DNA of 49,213 nucleotides, taken from NCBI GenBank assembly GCA_014654035.1, contig JACWDQ010000008.1, positions 1-49,213 of the forward strand, given 5' to 3'. Positions 17,736 to 28,689 of this stretch are shown here, in pieces; positions within the stretch are counted from its first letter, which is position 1, and each line of letters starts with the position of its first letter. The stretch is from Pelagibacterales bacterium SAG-MED19 (lineage in GTDB: Bacteria > Pseudomonadota > Alphaproteobacteria > Pelagibacterales > Pelagibacteraceae). A model generated the notes under the pieces. The model saw only the letters and a program-made list of their open reading frames with translations, did no database searches and was not told where the DNA came from. A program made the position numbers and the translations under genes.

Positions 17736-19030
17736 AATTATGCATGATAGGTACTGGTTACGTAGGTTTAGTAAGTGGAGTGTGTTTTGCTGATCTAGGA
17801 AATGAAGTAATTTGTGTAGACAATAATATTCACAAAATTAATTCACTTAAGAAAGGTAAAATTCCAATTTATGAACCTGGTCTATCAGAATTAGTAATCA
17901 AAAATTATAAGAATAAAAGATTAAATTTTTCTTCAGATCTTAAAAAATCAGTTAGAGAGTCCGATATTATTTTTATTTGCGTTGGAACACCGACAAAAAA
18001 ATTAGGAAATTCCGCAGATTTAAGTCAGATTTATAATGCTTCAAAAGAAATAAGTTCTTCAATAAATAAATTCAAAATTATCATTACAAAATCAACTGTG
18101 CCTGTAACAACAGGAGATGAAATTGAAAAGATTCTGTCTAAAAAAAATAATAAGAAAAAATTCTCAGTTGTCTCTAATCCTGAGTTTTTAAGGGAAGGGG
18201 AGGCAATAAGAGATTTTATTTATCCTGATAGAGTAGTAATTGGTACCAATGACAAAAAGACAGGTAAAATTCTAAAAAATCTTTATAATCCATTAATCTC
18301 TAAGGGGGCTTCTTATCTGCAGACTTCTAGAAGAGCAGCTGAATTAATTAAATATGCCTCAAATGCTTTCTTAGCAACCAAGATTACATTTATAAATGAA
18401 ATAGCTAATTTGTGTGAAAAAACAGGTATTAATGTAGAGGATATATCTATTGGTATGGGTTTAGATAAAAGAATTGGAGGTCGATTTCTTAGGGCTGGCC
18501 CTGCTTATGGTGGATCTTGTTTCCCAAAAGACACTAAAGCTATCATTTCAACAGCTGATAGGTTTAAAACTAACTTATCAGTAATAAAATCTGTAATTAA
18601 ATCAAATGAAAATAGATCTAATATTTTACTTGATAGAGTTAATCAAATTTTGAATAAAAAAATAAAAAACAAAAAAATAACTTTTTTAGGTGTTACATTC
18701 AAAGCAAATACTGATGATATGAGAGACTCCTCAAGTCTTAAAATGATACCTTGGTTATCAAAAAGAGGAGCAGTAATTAAATATTTTGACCCAACTGGTT
18801 ATAAGGATGAATTTTCAAAATTAAAAAATGTTACAAATAAAACCTCAATTAAAGAAGCTGTTCAGGGTTCAGATCTCGTAATTATACATACTGAATGGAA
18901 TGATTTTAAATCAATCAATTTTAAAAGTTTAGTTAAAGGTAAAAAATTTGTTATTTTTGATTTAAGGAATATTTATTCCTCAACAAAAATTGAAGATCAA
19001 GGATTTAAGTATTTTAGCGTTGGAAAATAA
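17732..19030 (+). CDS. ugd: UDP-glucose 6-dehydrogenase
   Basis: It oxidises UDP-glucose to UDP-glucuronate using two NAD+. The 432-residue protein starts with a Rossmann motif, G-T-G-Y-V-G-L-V-S-G, and carries the catalytic Cys in G-G-S-C-F-P-K-D near residue 265. The C-terminal UDP-binding domain has F-K-A-N-T-D-D-M-R-D-S near residue 330. It directly follows galU and ends two bases before the convergent ridA stop. Confidence 0.95.
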   Translation: MKLCMIGTGYVGLVSGVCFADLGNEVICVDNNIHKINSLKKGKIPIYEPGLSELVIKNYKNKRLNFSSDLKKSVRESDIIFICVGTPTKKLGNSADLSQIYNASKEISSSINKFKIIITKSTVPVTTGDEIEKILSKKNNKKKFSVVSNPEFLREGEAIRDFIYPDRVVIGTNDKKTGKILKNLYNPLISKGASYLQTSRRAAELIKYASNAFLATKITFINEIANLCEKTGINVEDISIGMGLDKRIGGRFLRAGPAYGGSCFPKDTKAIISTADRFKTNLSVIKSVIKSNENRSNILLDRVNQILNKKIKNKKITFLGVTFKANTDDMRDSSSLKMIPWLSKRGAVIKYFDPTGYKDEFSKLKNVTNKTSIKEAVQGSDLVIIHTEWNDFKSINFKSLVKGKKFVIFDLRNIYSSTKIEDQGFKYFSVGK

Positions 19031-19032
19031 AT

Positions 19033-19494
19033 TTAATTTAATTCAAATATTGCATCTACTTCAACCGAAACACCTAAAGGTAAGCTATTTGTGCTCACAG
19101 CAGCCCTGGTATGCATACCGGATTCCCCAAAAACTTCAGCGATTAAGTCAGAAGCACCATTAATTACTTTTGGTTGATCTGTAAATTGATCAGTAGAATT
19201 AACAAATCCAGTTAATTTTATACATGATTTAACTTTAGATAAATCATCATTACAAGCTTTTTTAACTTGTGCAATTATACTTAAAGCACATCTTTTAGCA
19301 GCGTTATAACCAGTCTCTACATCTAAATCTTTTCCAACTTTTCCCTTAATTAGTTGACCACTTTCATCAATAGAAATTTGTCCTGATACAAATAGCATTT
19401 TTCCAGAAATTTTTGTCGCAACATAATTTCCAACTGGTGGTTTTGCTTCAGGAAGTTTTATTTTAAGTTCTTTTATTTTATCTTCATAACTCAT
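19033..19494 (-). CDS. ridA: RidA/YjgF family protein
   Basis: The 153-residue product resembles the longer RidA-like subgroup common in alphaproteobacteria, with F-V-S-G-Q near residue 35 and H-T-R-A-A-V near residue 130. The Arg in the latter motif binds the substrate carboxylate in active RidA, which deaminates reactive enamine/imine intermediates formed by PLP enzymes. It overlaps the topA stop as ATGA. Whether this subgroup has deaminase activity is not certain from sequence alone. Confidence 0.82.
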   Translation of the reverse strand: MSYEDKIKELKIKLPEAKPPVGNYVATKISGKMLFVSGQISIDESGQLIKGKVGKDLDVETGYNAAKRCALSIIAQVKKACNDDLSKVKSCIKLTGFVNSTDQFTDQPKVINGASDLIAEVFGESGMHTRAAVSTNSLPLGVSVEVDAIFELN

Positions 19495-22076
19495 TTTAAT
19501 TTCCTTTTTTTTGATTTCTTAGTTTTATCGTATTCTTTTCTTTTCTCAATCAATATTAAAGCCTCTTCCATTGTTAATTCAGTAGGATCTTTTTCCTCAG
19601 GTATAGTCGCATTTAGTGATTTATACTTGATATAAGGTCCATATTGACCTTTCATAACTCTTACGGGCTTTTTATCTTCGGGATGTTCTCCTAAATCTTT
19701 TATCATTGATGACGACATTCGACCGGGCTTAGCTTCTGCTATTAGAGTGATTGCTCTATTTAAACCTATAGAAAATATATCTTCTACATTTTCTATTCTT
19801 GCAGATTTATTTTCACATTTAAGATAAGGTCCAAATCTACCTGTATTTAATGTAATTTCTTTTTGATTATCAGGATTTATTCCTAGTGATTTAGGCAACG
19901 AGCATAAAAATTTTGCTTTTTCTATATCAATATCTTTTAATTCTAAGCCTTTGGGTATTGAAATATTTTTTAAAAGTTCATTTACATCTGATTTGGCTTT
20001 TTTTGTTTTTTTCTTTTTCTTAGTAGCTTTTTCAAGCTCAATATCAGTAGGGATTTTCTCATACTGGAGATAGGGACCAAATCTTCCGTTTTTTAAATAT
20101 ATATCATTTCCGTTTTCATGTTTTCCTATTAGCTTTGGTTCAGCTAGTTGTGCTTGAGCAGCAGCTTTTGCTTTAGATAATGGTCTTGTAAACTTACATT
20201 CTGGATAATTTGAGCATCCTATAAAAGCTCCACCCCTGAAGCTATTTTTTAAACTTAGTGTTCCAGAACTGCATAATTGGCATTTTCTAACTACATTTCC
20301 TTCATTATCTTTATCAAAAATCAGTTCACCCAAACTATCATTGAGCAAATCTAAAACCTCTCTAGTTCTTTTTTCTTTTACTTCTGAGACATTATTATTA
20401 AAGTCTTTCCAAAAAAGCTCTAATACTTTAATCCAGCTTTCTTTCCCAGTGGTAATTTCATCAAGTTGGTCCTCTAATCCCGCTGTAAAATTATAATCCA
20501 CATATTTTGAAAATAATTTTTCTAAAAATGCAGAAATTAATTTACCCCTGTCAGTTGGAAAAAATCTTTTATTTAATATTTCTGCATAACCTCTATTTGC
20601 AATAGTAGAAATGATACTTGCATAAGTAGAGGGCCTTCCAATACCCAATTCCTCCAGTTTTTTGACTAAACTAGCCTCAGAAAATCTTGGTGGTGGTTGC
20701 GTAAAATGTTGCTCATCCAATAAAGCCTCAATATTAATAGGTCCTTTAGATACAGCTGGTAAAACACTTTCATCATCATCTTTACTTTGGTTATTATAAA
20801 TCTTCAAAAAACCATCAAATTTTAGGACAGACCCACTTGCCTTACAAATTGTATCATTATTGTCTGATGTTATAGTAATAGTGTTTCTATCAAACTTAGC
20901 AGACTCCATTTGAGAAGATAAAGCTCTACTCCAGATAAGTTCATATAGTCTATTCTGATCTGTACTAAGATATTTTTTAACACTTTGAGGTGTTCTGATA
21001 ATATCTGTAGGCCTGATTGCTTCATGTGCTTCTTGAGCATTCTTAGCTTTTTTACCAGAATAATTTAAAGGATCTTTAGGCAAATATTCGTTACCAATTT
21101 CTTTTTGGATATAATCTCTGAAAGTTGACACTGCATCTTTGGATAAGTTGGTTCCATCAGTTCTCATGTAAGTGATTAAACCAATCGTTTCACCTTCTAT
21201 TTCTATACCTTGATATAGTTTTTGTGCAATTTGCATTGTTCTTGATGCACCAAAACCCAATCTGCTCGAAGCAATTTGTTGAAGAGTTGAAGTAGTAAAG
21301 GGTCCAGAGGGATTACGATTTATTACTTTGCTTGAAATATCTGTAATATCAAATTTCTTTTTTTTAATTTTTGATACAGCTATATTTATTTCATCTTTGT
21401 TTCTAAAGGAAAATTTTTCAATTTTAGTTTTATCTAATTGGCTTATACTAGCAGTAATATTTTGATTTTTTTCATCAGTAAATTTTATACTTAAAGTCCA
21501 AAACTCCTCTGGCTTAAATGATTCAATTTCATGTTCTCTTTCAGTAATTAATTTTAAAGCAACGGATTGGACTCTTCCTGCAGATTTTGATCCTGGTAGT
21601 TTTGTCCAAAGTATTGGTGAAATATTAAAACCAACCAAGTAATCTAAAGCTCTTCTCGCCATATATGCGTCGACAAGAAGTGGTTCAATTTGTCTAGGGT
21701 TTTCAATTCCTTGAATTACAGCTTTTTTAGTTATTTCGTTAAATACAACTCTTTCAATTTCTTTATCTTTTAAAAGTTTTTTTTCATTTAAATACTCCTT
21801 CACGTGCCAAGCGATTGCTTCACCTTCACGATCAGGGTCAGTAGCTAATATAATTTTAGATGAGTCTTTTGCTGCATCAGTAATTTCTTTAAGATATTTT
21901 TTTGAAAAACTGTCAACTTCCCATTCCATTTTAAAATCTTGGTCTGGATCAACTGAACCATTTTTAGAAGGCAAATCTCTTATATGACCATAACTTGCTA
22001 AAACTTTATAATCATCACCTAAGTATTTATTAATAGTTTTAGCCTTAGCAGGACTTTCAACGATGACCAAATTCAT
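19491..22076 (-). CDS. topA: DNA topoisomerase I
   Basis: The 861-residue type IA enzyme relaxes negative supercoils. The N-terminal Toprim domain has V-E-S-P-A-K-A-K-T-I and D-P-D-R-E-G-E-A-I-A-W-H near residue 80. The active tyrosine is in I-T-Y-M-R-T-D-G-T near residue 300. The C-terminus has one zinc-finger-like module (C-x-x-C ... C-S-N-Y-P-E-C) followed by three Toprim_C-type repeats containing G-R-F-G-P-Y or Q-Y-G-P-Y, and a lysine-rich end. plsY lies 36 bases upstream on the same strand. Confidence 0.97.
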   Translation of the reverse strand: MNLVIVESPAKAKTINKYLGDDYKVLASYGHIRDLPSKNGSVDPDQDFKMEWEVDSFSKKYLKEITDAAKDSSKIILATDPDREGEAIAWHVKEYLNEKKLLKDKEIERVVFNEITKKAVIQGIENPRQIEPLLVDAYMARRALDYLVGFNISPILWTKLPGSKSAGRVQSVALKLITEREHEIESFKPEEFWTLSIKFTDEKNQNITASISQLDKTKIEKFSFRNKDEINIAVSKIKKKKFDITDISSKVINRNPSGPFTTSTLQQIASSRLGFGASRTMQIAQKLYQGIEIEGETIGLITYMRTDGTNLSKDAVSTFRDYIQKEIGNEYLPKDPLNYSGKKAKNAQEAHEAIRPTDIIRTPQSVKKYLSTDQNRLYELIWSRALSSQMESAKFDRNTITITSDNNDTICKASGSVLKFDGFLKIYNNQSKDDDESVLPAVSKGPINIEALLDEQHFTQPPPRFSEASLVKKLEELGIGRPSTYASIISTIANRGYAEILNKRFFPTDRGKLISAFLEKLFSKYVDYNFTAGLEDQLDEITTGKESWIKVLELFWKDFNNNVSEVKEKRTREVLDLLNDSLGELIFDKDNEGNVVRKCQLCSSGTLSLKNSFRGGAFIGCSNYPECKFTRPLSKAKAAAQAQLAEPKLIGKHENGNDIYLKNGRFGPYLQYEKIPTDIELEKATKKKKKTKKAKSDVNELLKNISIPKGLELKDIDIEKAKFLCSLPKSLGINPDNQKEITLNTGRFGPYLKCENKSARIENVEDIFSIGLNRAITLIAEAKPGRMSSSMIKDLGEHPEDKKPVRVMKGQYGPYIKYKSLNATIPEEKDPTELTMEEALILIEKRKEYDKTKKSKKRKLK

Positions 22077-22112
22077 AATCTACAAACTACTCAAAAGACT
22101 TAGATAGTCAAT

Positions 22113-22691
22113 TTAATAAATTTTTGTCTTAGTTTCTTCTTTATTTTTCAATCTTTTGATATTTTCTCTGTGGGTAAAAAATATCAGGACAAACATAATT
22201 GTAAAAAATATTACCTGATCAAATTGAGTTAAAATCAATAAATATATTGGTATAGAAACTGCACCTATTAAAGATGACAGTGAAGAATATTTAGAAATGA
22301 AAAAAGTTACAAACCAAGAAATTGTAAAGATAATTCCAAAATAAATATTTATAGCAAATAAAATTCCAACATAAGTTGCAACACCTTTACCGCCTTTAAA
22401 TTTAAGCCAGATCGGGAATACATGACCTAAGAATGCACATAAAGAGGCAACATATAAAGAATCTTCATAAAAAATTTTTACATAAATTACTGGAAGTATT
22501 GCTTTTAAAATGTCTAAGATTAATGTTGAATAACCTAATGCTTTGTTGCCAGTTCTTAAAGCATTAGTTGCCCCAATATTTCCTGACCCTATTTCTCTTA
22601 TATCTTTTTTTAAAAATATTTTTGTAAGTATAAATCCAAATGGTATGGAGCCCATAAGGTAGGAAATTATACCTATCAAAAAAATATCCAT
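22113..22691 (-). CDS. plsY: Acyl-phosphate:glycerol-3-phosphate acyltransferase PlsY
   Basis: PlsY is the inner-membrane enzyme that acylates glycerol 3-phosphate to start phospholipid synthesis. The 192-residue protein has about five hydrophobic segments and the family loops S-I-P-F-G-F, G-S-G-N-I-G-A-T-N near residue 36 and K-G-G-K-G-V-A-T near residue 98. It follows the dihydroorotase homologue after one base. Confidence 0.95.
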   Translation of the reverse strand: MDIFLIGIISYLMGSIPFGFILTKIFLKKDIREIGSGNIGATNALRTGNKALGYSTLILDILKAILPVIYVKIFYEDSLYVASLCAFLGHVFPIWLKFKGGKGVATYVGILFAINIYFGIIFTISWFVTFFISKYSSLSSLIGAVSIPIYLLILTQFDQVIFFTIMFVLIFFTHRENIKRLKNKEETKTKIY

Positions 22692-22692
22692 T

Positions 22693-23982
22693 CTATAGCT
22701 TAAATAATTCTTTTCCTTTTACAAAGGTATTTGTAACTTTTCCTTGAAGTTTTTTATCTTCTATGGAGGTATTTTTTGATTTAGAGATTAATTTGTCTTT
22801 TTTTACAATCCATGGTTTATCAATATCAACTATACATAGGTCAGCATCATTCCCTATTGAAAGGTTACCTTTATCAATTTTAAGTATTTTTGCTGGATTA
22901 GATGTAAGCGCTTTTATAATAGTCTCAAGTTTTAGAGACCCATTATGATATAATTCTAAACTTAAAGATAATAGTGTTTCAATCCCTGAGGCACCTGTAG
23001 CAGCTTGAGCAAAAGTTAATCTTTTTGATTCTTCATCTTCAGGCTTGTGATCTGAAACAATTACATCAATCAAGCCATCTTTTAATCCTTGCACTAGAGC
23101 CAATCTATCTTCCTCTCTTCTTAATGGGGGAGATAATTTTAAAAAAGTTCTAAAATCTCCGATGTCATTTTCATTTAAAGACAAGTTATTAATCGAAACC
23201 CCCGAGGTAAATTTAACAATTTCCTTTCTATATTTGATAACCTCAACTGATTTTTGTGATGATAATTGAGATATGTGGTATCTACATTTGACTTTCTCTA
23301 ATAATGTTAGATCTCTCTCTATTAAAATTCTTTCTGCGATCTCTGGTATGCCTGATAATCCCAATTTAGAAGCAATTATTCCAGAATTTATCATACCATT
23401 TTTTGCAAGTTCGTAATCCTCAGCATGTTGCATTATCAGACAACCCAAATCTTTAGCTGAGTTCATTATTCTTGACATTAATCTAGGATTTTGAATTGTT
23501 TTTATTCCATCGGTAAAAGCAATTATCCCTTTAGCTTGTAAAAGACCAAATTCTGTCATGTTCGTGCCTTCAATATTTTTTGTAAGAGAAGCAGATGGAA
23601 AAATATTTATTTTTGACTTATCTCTTCCTCTTCTTTTTAAAAAGTCGACTATAGATACATTATCAATAATTGGATCAGTATTTGGCATCGTAACTACTGA
23701 TGTAACTCCACCAGATAATGCCGCATTACTTAAGGTTCTAAAGTTTTCTTTGTATTCATATCCAGGCTCACCAACAAAAACTCTCATGTCTACCAAACCT
23801 GGAAAAATAAACTTTCCTTTTAAGTCAATTGGTTTTTCTCTGGTAGGTAGATTATTAGTATTTACTTTTTTTCCTATGGCTTCGATTTTGCCTTCTTCAC
23901 TTATAATCAAACCCCCAACCTCATTGATTGAATTACGAGGGTCGATTATGTTAGCGTTTATAAAATATTGCTTTTTCATCAT
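22693..23982 (-). CDS. pyrC: Dihydroorotase homologue lacking metal ligands (PyrC'/PyrX-like), probably non-catalytic
   Basis: The fold is that of class I dihydroorotase (amidohydrolase), 429 aa from the ATG at 23982 that overlaps the pyrB stop. The metal-binding D-x-H-x-H-x-R-E-P-G motif reads [10 protein letters not shown] at residues 65-74, so both histidines and the substrate Arg are replaced. The later Y-H-I-x-H-x-S-T block reads Y-H-I-S-Q-L-S-S. The D-H of the final metal motif remains (V-S-D-H-K-P). Such degenerate proteins encoded with pyrB are known as PyrC' or PyrX and can be structural partners of aspartate carbamoyltransferase. A working dihydroorotase should then be encoded elsewhere. 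A downstream ATG at 23979 is an alternative start. Confidence 0.85.
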   Translation of the reverse strand: MMKKQYFINANIIDPRNSINEVGGLIISEEGKIEAIGKKVNTNNLPTREKPIDLKGKFIFPGLVDMRVFVGEPGYEYKENFRTLSNAALSGGVTSVVTMPNTDPIIDNVSIVDFLKRRGRDKSKINIFPSASLTKNIEGTNMTEFGLLQAKGIIAFTDGIKTIQNPRLMSRIMNSAKDLGCLIMQHAEDYELAKNGMINSGIIASKLGLSGIPEIAERILIERDLTLLEKVKCRYHISQLSSQKSVEVIKYRKEIVKFTSGVSINNLSLNENDIGDFRTFLKLSPPLRREEDRLALVQGLKDGLIDVIVSDHKPEDEESKRLTFAQAATGASGIETLLSLSLELYHNGSLKLETIIKALTSNPAKILKIDKGNLSIGNDADLCIVDIDKPWIVKKDKLISKSKNTSIEDKKLQGKVTNTFVKGKELFKL

Positions 23983-24920
23983 GTACAAAATATCTTTAAA
24001 CAAGCCATTCTTACAGCCACACCTAGCTCAACTTGTTCTTTAATTACGCTTTTATTTATGTCATCTGCTAATATTGTGTCTATTTCTATACCTCTATTCA
24101 TTGGTCCAGGGTGCATAATTAATGCATCAGATTTAGCATGCTCAAGTTTATCAGGAGTTAAACCGTAATATTCATAATACTCTCTATTTGATGAAAGATA
24201 TGAACTTGTCATTCTTTCACTTTGTAATCTTAGCATCATGACGATATCACAATCTTTCAATCCTTTTTTCATATCAGTAAAAGTATTAACACCAAATTTT
24301 TCAATTTCCTTCGGCATAAGATTTGTTGGAGCAATTATATTTACTTCAGCTCCAAGCATATTGAGAAGATAAATATTTGATCTTGCTACTCTTGAATGTA
24401 GAATGTCTCCACATATTGCAATTTTCAATCCTTCAATTTTGTTTTTTCGAGTTATAATTGTTAAAGCATCTAAAAGAGCTTGGGTAGGGTGTTCTCTTCT
24501 TCCATCACCAGCATTTAGTACCGCACAATTAACTTTTTGTGAAAGTAAGTTACAAGCTCCAGAATCTTGATGTCTAATTACAATTATATCTGGATGCATC
24601 GCATTTAAAGTCATGGCTGTATCGATTAATGTTTCACCTTTTTTAATTGCAGAATTACTTATATTCATAGACATAACATCTGCTCCAAGTCTCTTTCCAG
24701 CTAATTCAAATGAACTTTGTGTTCTAGTAGAAGGCTCAAAGAATAGATTGATTTGAGTCTTTCCACTCAAAACATCTATTTTTTTATTTTTACTTTGATT
24801 AACTTTTATAAATGTATGTGCTTCATCAAGTATCAAATTAACATCATTAATTGATAAATCTTGGATACCTAACAAATGTTTTTGGGAAATTTTAATAGCT
24901 TTATCTGTTTTAATTGCCAT
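23979..24920 (-). CDS. pyrB: Aspartate carbamoyltransferase, catalytic chain
   Basis: PyrB condenses carbamoyl phosphate and aspartate in pyrimidine synthesis. I chose ATG 24920 over a TTG at 24929, giving 313 residues. The carbamoyl-phosphate loop [12 protein letters not shown] is near residue 60 and R-H-Q-D-S-G-A near residue 105; [10 protein letters not shown] near residue 127 and L-R-L-Q-S-E-R near residue 220 are also intact. No pyrI regulatory subunit is adjacent; the overlapping PyrC-like protein is the likely partner. Confidence 0.95.
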   Translation of the reverse strand: MAIKTDKAIKISQKHLLGIQDLSINDVNLILDEAHTFIKVNQSKNKKIDVLSGKTQINLFFEPSTRTQSSFELAGKRLGADVMSMNISNSAIKKGETLIDTAMTLNAMHPDIIVIRHQDSGACNLLSQKVNCAVLNAGDGRREHPTQALLDALTIITRKNKIEGLKIAICGDILHSRVARSNIYLLNMLGAEVNIIAPTNLMPKEIEKFGVNTFTDMKKGLKDCDIVMMLRLQSERMTSSYLSSNREYYEYYGLTPDKLEHAKSDALIMHPGPMNRGIEIDTILADDINKSVIKEQVELGVAVRMACLKIFCT

Positions 24921-24962
24921 TAAAACCAACTCTATAACTATAAATGTCTATAATAGCAAGTA

Positions 24963-25418
24963 TTAATTATTTAAGAAATCTATTGCTCCTTGCAATATAA
25001 AAGCAGCTGCATTTTCATCAATTTTCTTTTCTCTTTTACTCACATTTATATCTAATTGACTAGATAAGTTAAAAGCACCAACTGTTGATAACCTTTCATC
25101 CCATAAACAAATAGGTATATTAATGTTTTCCTCAATTTTTTGAGACGTGTCTTTTACTGATTGTGCTGATCTACCTGATGAACCATCCATATTTAAAGGA
25201 TTTCCAACGATGATTCCTTTAATGTCATTTTCATCAATAATCACTTTAAGCTCAACAATTAATTCATTTAGAGTATTTCTGGTTATTGTTTTTAGTGGAG
25301 TGGCAATTAATTGTTTTTCATCACAAATAGATACACCGATTCTTTTGGAACCAAGGTCTAGACCTATTAATCTACACTTATCTGAGTGTTTTTTTTTAAA
25401 TTCTTCTAAAGTGATCAT
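24963..25418 (-). CDS. ruvX: RuvX/YqgF family RNase H-fold nuclease
   Basis: YqgF-family proteins have an RNase H-like fold and act in pre-16S rRNA 5'-end processing or as putative Holliday junction resolvases. The 151-residue product shows G-L-D-L-G-S-K-R-I-G-V-S near residue 19, G-N-P-L-N-M-D-G-S-S-G near residue 72, W-D-E-R-L-S-T near residue 104 and D-E-N-A-A-A near residue 134. The acidic residues needed for metal binding are in place. It is divergent from gatC across 50 bases. Confidence 0.92.
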   Translation of the reverse strand: MITLEEFKKKHSDKCRLIGLDLGSKRIGVSICDEKQLIATPLKTITRNTLNELIVELKVIIDENDIKGIIVGNPLNMDGSSGRSAQSVKDTSQKIEENINIPICLWDERLSTVGAFNLSSQLDINVSKREKKIDENAAAFILQGAIDFLNN

Positions 25419-25468
25419 ATTGTATATTTCAAACTTAAATGATAGTTTGCGTCATATTTAAATAGCAT

Positions 25469-25756
25469 ATGAGTATAGATCTTAAAACAATAAAACACAT
25501 ATCTAAATTATCAAGAATTTCAGTTGATGAAAAAAAAGCTGAAAAATTAGCTGGTGATTTAAATTCAATTTTTGATTTTATAGAGAAACTTAATGAATTA
25601 AAAACAGACAATGTTGAACCTTTAACTTCTGTAGCTGAAACAACATTAAAACTAAGGTCTGACGAGGTTAAAAGTAAGAATATTAGAGAACAAATAGTTA
25701 AAAATTCTCCTCAAGATAATGAAGATTATTTTGTTGTACCAAAGGTGATAGAGTAA
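25469..25756 (+). CDS. gatC: Asp-tRNA(Asn)/Glu-tRNA(Gln) amidotransferase subunit C
   Basis: GatC is the small subunit that stabilises the GatA-GatB interface. The 95-residue product has the family opening I-K-H-I-S-K-L-S-R-I and the central R-S-D-E-V region, ending V-V-P-K-V-I-E. TAATG overlap with gatA indicates coupled translation. The complex makes Gln-tRNA(Gln) and/or Asn-tRNA(Asn) by transamidation, implying that GlnRS or AsnRS may be missing from the genome. Confidence 0.94.
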   Translation: MSIDLKTIKHISKLSRISVDEKKAEKLAGDLNSIFDFIEKLNELKTDNVEPLTSVAETTLKLRSDEVKSKNIREQIVKNSPQDNEDYFVVPKVIE

Positions 25757-27213
25757 TGTCAGATATAATAAAACAATCTCTAACAGAATTAGTTGAAAAT
25801 ATTAAAAATAAAAAACTGTCTTCAACAGAAGTAACAAAAGCATTCATAGATAGATCTGAAAAATCCAAAGAATTGAATGCATATATTACTGAGGATTTCA
25901 CGTCAGCTTTAAACAAAGCAAAAAAATTTGATCAAAAACCCAATTTAGATTTAAAATTGCCAGGTGTTCCGATGGCAGTAAAAGATTTATTTTGTACAAA
26001 AGATGTTAAAACAACTGCTGGTAGTAAAATTTTAAATAATTTTGTACCAACATATGAGTCAACAGTAACCGACAATATTTGGAAAGAAGGTGCAATACTT
26101 TTAGGTAAACTAAATTGTGATGAATTTGCAATGGGTTCATCAAATGAAACTAGTTTTTTTGGTAACGTACAAAATCCAATTGATAAAGACTTAGTTCCAG
26201 GTGGTTCATCAGGTGGTTCTGCTTCAGCAGTGGCCGGACAATTAACACCGATTACGATTGGAACTGATACTGGAGGATCAATTAGACAACCTGCTTCTTT
26301 TACAGGAACAGTTGGATTAAAACCTACTTATGGAAGCTGCTCACGCTATGGAATTGTTGCTTTTGCATCATCATTAGATCAAGCAGGACCAATGGCTCAA
26401 AATGTAAAAGATTGTGCTTTACTACAAGAGATAATTAGCACTTATGATTCAAAAGATTCAACCTCAATAGATTTTAAAAGAAATCAATACAGCAAAGAAC
26501 TTACTAATAATATAAAAGGAAAAAAAATTGGGATACCAAAAGAATATAGAGTTGATGGAATGCCAAAAGAAATTGAAGATCTTTGGCAAAAAGGAATTCA
26601 GTATGTCAAAGATTGTGGAGCTGAAACAATTGATATTTCATTACCTCATACTAGTTATGCTTTGCCTACTTATTATATTGTTGCTCCTGCAGAAGCATCT
26701 TCAAACCTAGCAAGATATGATGGAGTTAAGTATGGATTTAGAGCTAAAGGTGAAAATCTAATTGATATGTATGAAAAGACAAGATCTGAAGGTTTTGGCT
26801 CAGAAGTACAAAGAAGAATTATGATAGGAACTTATGTTTTATCTTCTGGTTATTATGATGCTTACTATCTTAAGGCTCAAAAAGTTAGAAAGTTAATTAA
26901 AAATGATTTTGACGAAGCATATAAAAAAGTGGATGCAATACTTACCCCTTCAACCCCAAGCTCTGCATTTAAAATAGGAGAAAAGAAAGACGATCCAGTT
27001 TCTATGTATTTAAACGATATCTTTACTGTGCCAGTTAATTTAGCCGGACTACCAGGTATTTCTATTCCAGCAGGTCATGATGCCAAAGGATATCCACTTG
27101 GTTTACAAATAATTGGTAAAGCCTTTGATGAACAAAATATATTAAATATTGCTTATGCGATGGAGGAAAAAATTGACTTTAAAAATAAGATAACTGATTG
27201 GTGGATTAAATGA
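25756..27213 (+). CDS. gatA: Asp-tRNA(Asn)/Glu-tRNA(Gln) amidotransferase subunit A
   Basis: GatA is the glutaminase (amidase-signature) subunit. The 485-residue protein has the catalytic Lys in P-M-A-V-K-D near residue 77 and the glycine/serine-rich [12 protein letters not shown] near residue 152. The second serine lies in [13 protein letters not shown], completing the Ser-Ser-Lys triad. Length and motif order are standard. It overlaps gatC and gatB. Confidence 0.97.
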   Translation: MSDIIKQSLTELVENIKNKKLSSTEVTKAFIDRSEKSKELNAYITEDFTSALNKAKKFDQKPNLDLKLPGVPMAVKDLFCTKDVKTTAGSKILNNFVPTYESTVTDNIWKEGAILLGKLNCDEFAMGSSNETSFFGNVQNPIDKDLVPGGSSGGSASAVAGQLTPITIGTDTGGSIRQPASFTGTVGLKPTYGSCSRYGIVAFASSLDQAGPMAQNVKDCALLQEIISTYDSKDSTSIDFKRNQYSKELTNNIKGKKIGIPKEYRVDGMPKEIEDLWQKGIQYVKDCGAETIDISLPHTSYALPTYYIVAPAEASSNLARYDGVKYGFRAKGENLIDMYEKTRSEGFGSEVQRRIMIGTYVLSSGYYDAYYLKAQKVRKLIKNDFDEAYKKVDAILTPSTPSSAFKIGEKKDDPVSMYLNDIFTVPVNLAGLPGISIPAGHDAKGYPLGLQIIGKAFDEQNILNIAYAMEEKIDFKNKITDWWIK

Positions 27214-28688
27214 GTAAAAACAAATCAGAGTATCTAATTAATAGAAAAGATAACCAATATGAAGTTGTAATTGGTTTAGAAGTACATGCTCAAGTAACTT
27301 CGGCGTCAAAGTTATTCTCAACATCTGCTACCAAATTTGGGGCAGAACCTAACACACAAGTAAGTTTAGTTGATGCGGCATTCCCAGGGATGCTACCAGT
27401 AATAAATGAGTTTTGTGTGAAACAAGCAATTAAAACTGGCATTGGTCTGAATGCAAAAATTAATAAACGTTCAGTATTTGATAGAAAAAATTATTTTTAT
27501 GCAGATTTACCTCAAGGGTACCAAATTTCACAATTTAAAGACCCTATAGTAGGTGAAGGCAAAGTCATTCTGGATATGCCGGAGGGTCAAAAAGAAGTTG
27601 GTATTGAAAGATTACATTTAGAACAAGATGCAGGAAAAAGTATTCATGATCTTGATCCACAAAATACTTTTGTAGATTTAAATAGATCTGGTGTAGCTTT
27701 AATGGAAATTGTAAGCAAACCAGACCTAAGGTCTCCTGATGAAGTTAGTGTATATATTAAAAAATTAAGATCAATAATGCGATATCTAGGTACATGTGAT
27801 GGGAATATGCAAGAAGGATCATTAAGAGCTGATGTCAACGTTTCTGTAAGGGAAAAAGGCTCTAAAGATCTTGGAACAAGATGTGAAATTAAAAATGTGA
27901 ACTCAATTAAATTTATGCAAATGGCAATAGAATATGAAGCCAATAGACAAGTAGATTTAATAGAAGAGGGTAAACCAATTGATCAAGAAACAAGATTATT
28001 TGATACAAAAAAAAATGAGACAAGATCTATGAGATCAAAAGAAGATGCTCATGATTACAGATATTTTCCTGATCCAGATTTATTACCACTAGAAGTTTCT
28101 GATGAATTTGTAAACGATCTTAAAGATAATATTCCAGAGTTACCAGATGATAAAAAGAAAAGATTTATAGATGAATTTAAGTTGTCACCATATGAAGCAA
28201 CCATCTTAATTTCAGATATTGATACAGCAAAATATTTTGAAGAAGTGGTAGCCAAGATGGGTAAGAACAAAGATATAAAATTAGCTGTTAACTGGATTAC
28301 AGGTGAACTATTTGCAGTTTTAAATAATAAAAACTTAGAAATTTCTCAAAGTCCTGTAAGTGCAAAGAATTTAGCTATATTAGTTAACTTAATAAAGAAT
28401 GGTACAATTTCAGGAAAAATAGCAAAAACTATATTTGAATTAATGTTAGATGGGGATAAAGATCCTCAAAAAATTGTTGAAGAAAAAGCATTAAAACAAC
28501 AAAGTGATCCTAAAGCTATAGATGCTTTAATCGATAAAATAATTAATGATAATAGAGAAAAAGCAATTGAGTATAAGCAAGGTAAAGAAAAATTATTTGG
28601 TTTCTTTGTTGGTCAAGCTATGAAGGCATCTGGTGGTAAAGCCAATCCCCAACTTATAAATGAGATATTAAAGAAAAAACTTCAGTAG
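27210..28688 (+). CDS. gatB: Asp-tRNA(Asn)/Glu-tRNA(Gln) amidotransferase subunit B
   Basis: GatB activates the misacylated tRNA with ATP and transfers ammonia. The 492-residue protein has G-L-E-V-H-A-Q near residue 22, [14 protein letters not shown] near residue 92, and the C-terminal helical/YqeY-like tail ending with [17 protein letters not shown] overlap with gatA. The three subunits form one operon that may continue into the methyltransferase downstream. Confidence 0.97.
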   Translation: MSKNKSEYLINRKDNQYEVVIGLEVHAQVTSASKLFSTSATKFGAEPNTQVSLVDAAFPGMLPVINEFCVKQAIKTGIGLNAKINKRSVFDRKNYFYADLPQGYQISQFKDPIVGEGKVILDMPEGQKEVGIERLHLEQDAGKSIHDLDPQNTFVDLNRSGVALMEIVSKPDLRSPDEVSVYIKKLRSIMRYLGTCDGNMQEGSLRADVNVSVREKGSKDLGTRCEIKNVNSIKFMQMAIEYEANRQVDLIEEGKPIDQETRLFDTKKNETRSMRSKEDAHDYRYFPDPDLLPLEVSDEFVNDLKDNIPELPDDKKKRFIDEFKLSPYEATILISDIDTAKYFEEVVAKMGKNKDIKLAVNWITGELFAVLNNKNLEISQSPVSAKNLAILVNLIKNGTISGKIAKTIFELMLDGDKDPQKIVEEKALKQQSDPKAIDALIDKIINDNREKAIEYKQGKEKLFGFFVGQAMKASGGKANPQLINEILKKKLQ

Positions 28689-28689
28689 A

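Noticed and set aside
23558..24043. 161-codon plus-strand open frame opposite the dihydroorotase homologue
   Set aside because: It is antisense to a well-supported gene, has no ribosome-binding context and resembles no known family; the composition mirrors the opposite strand.
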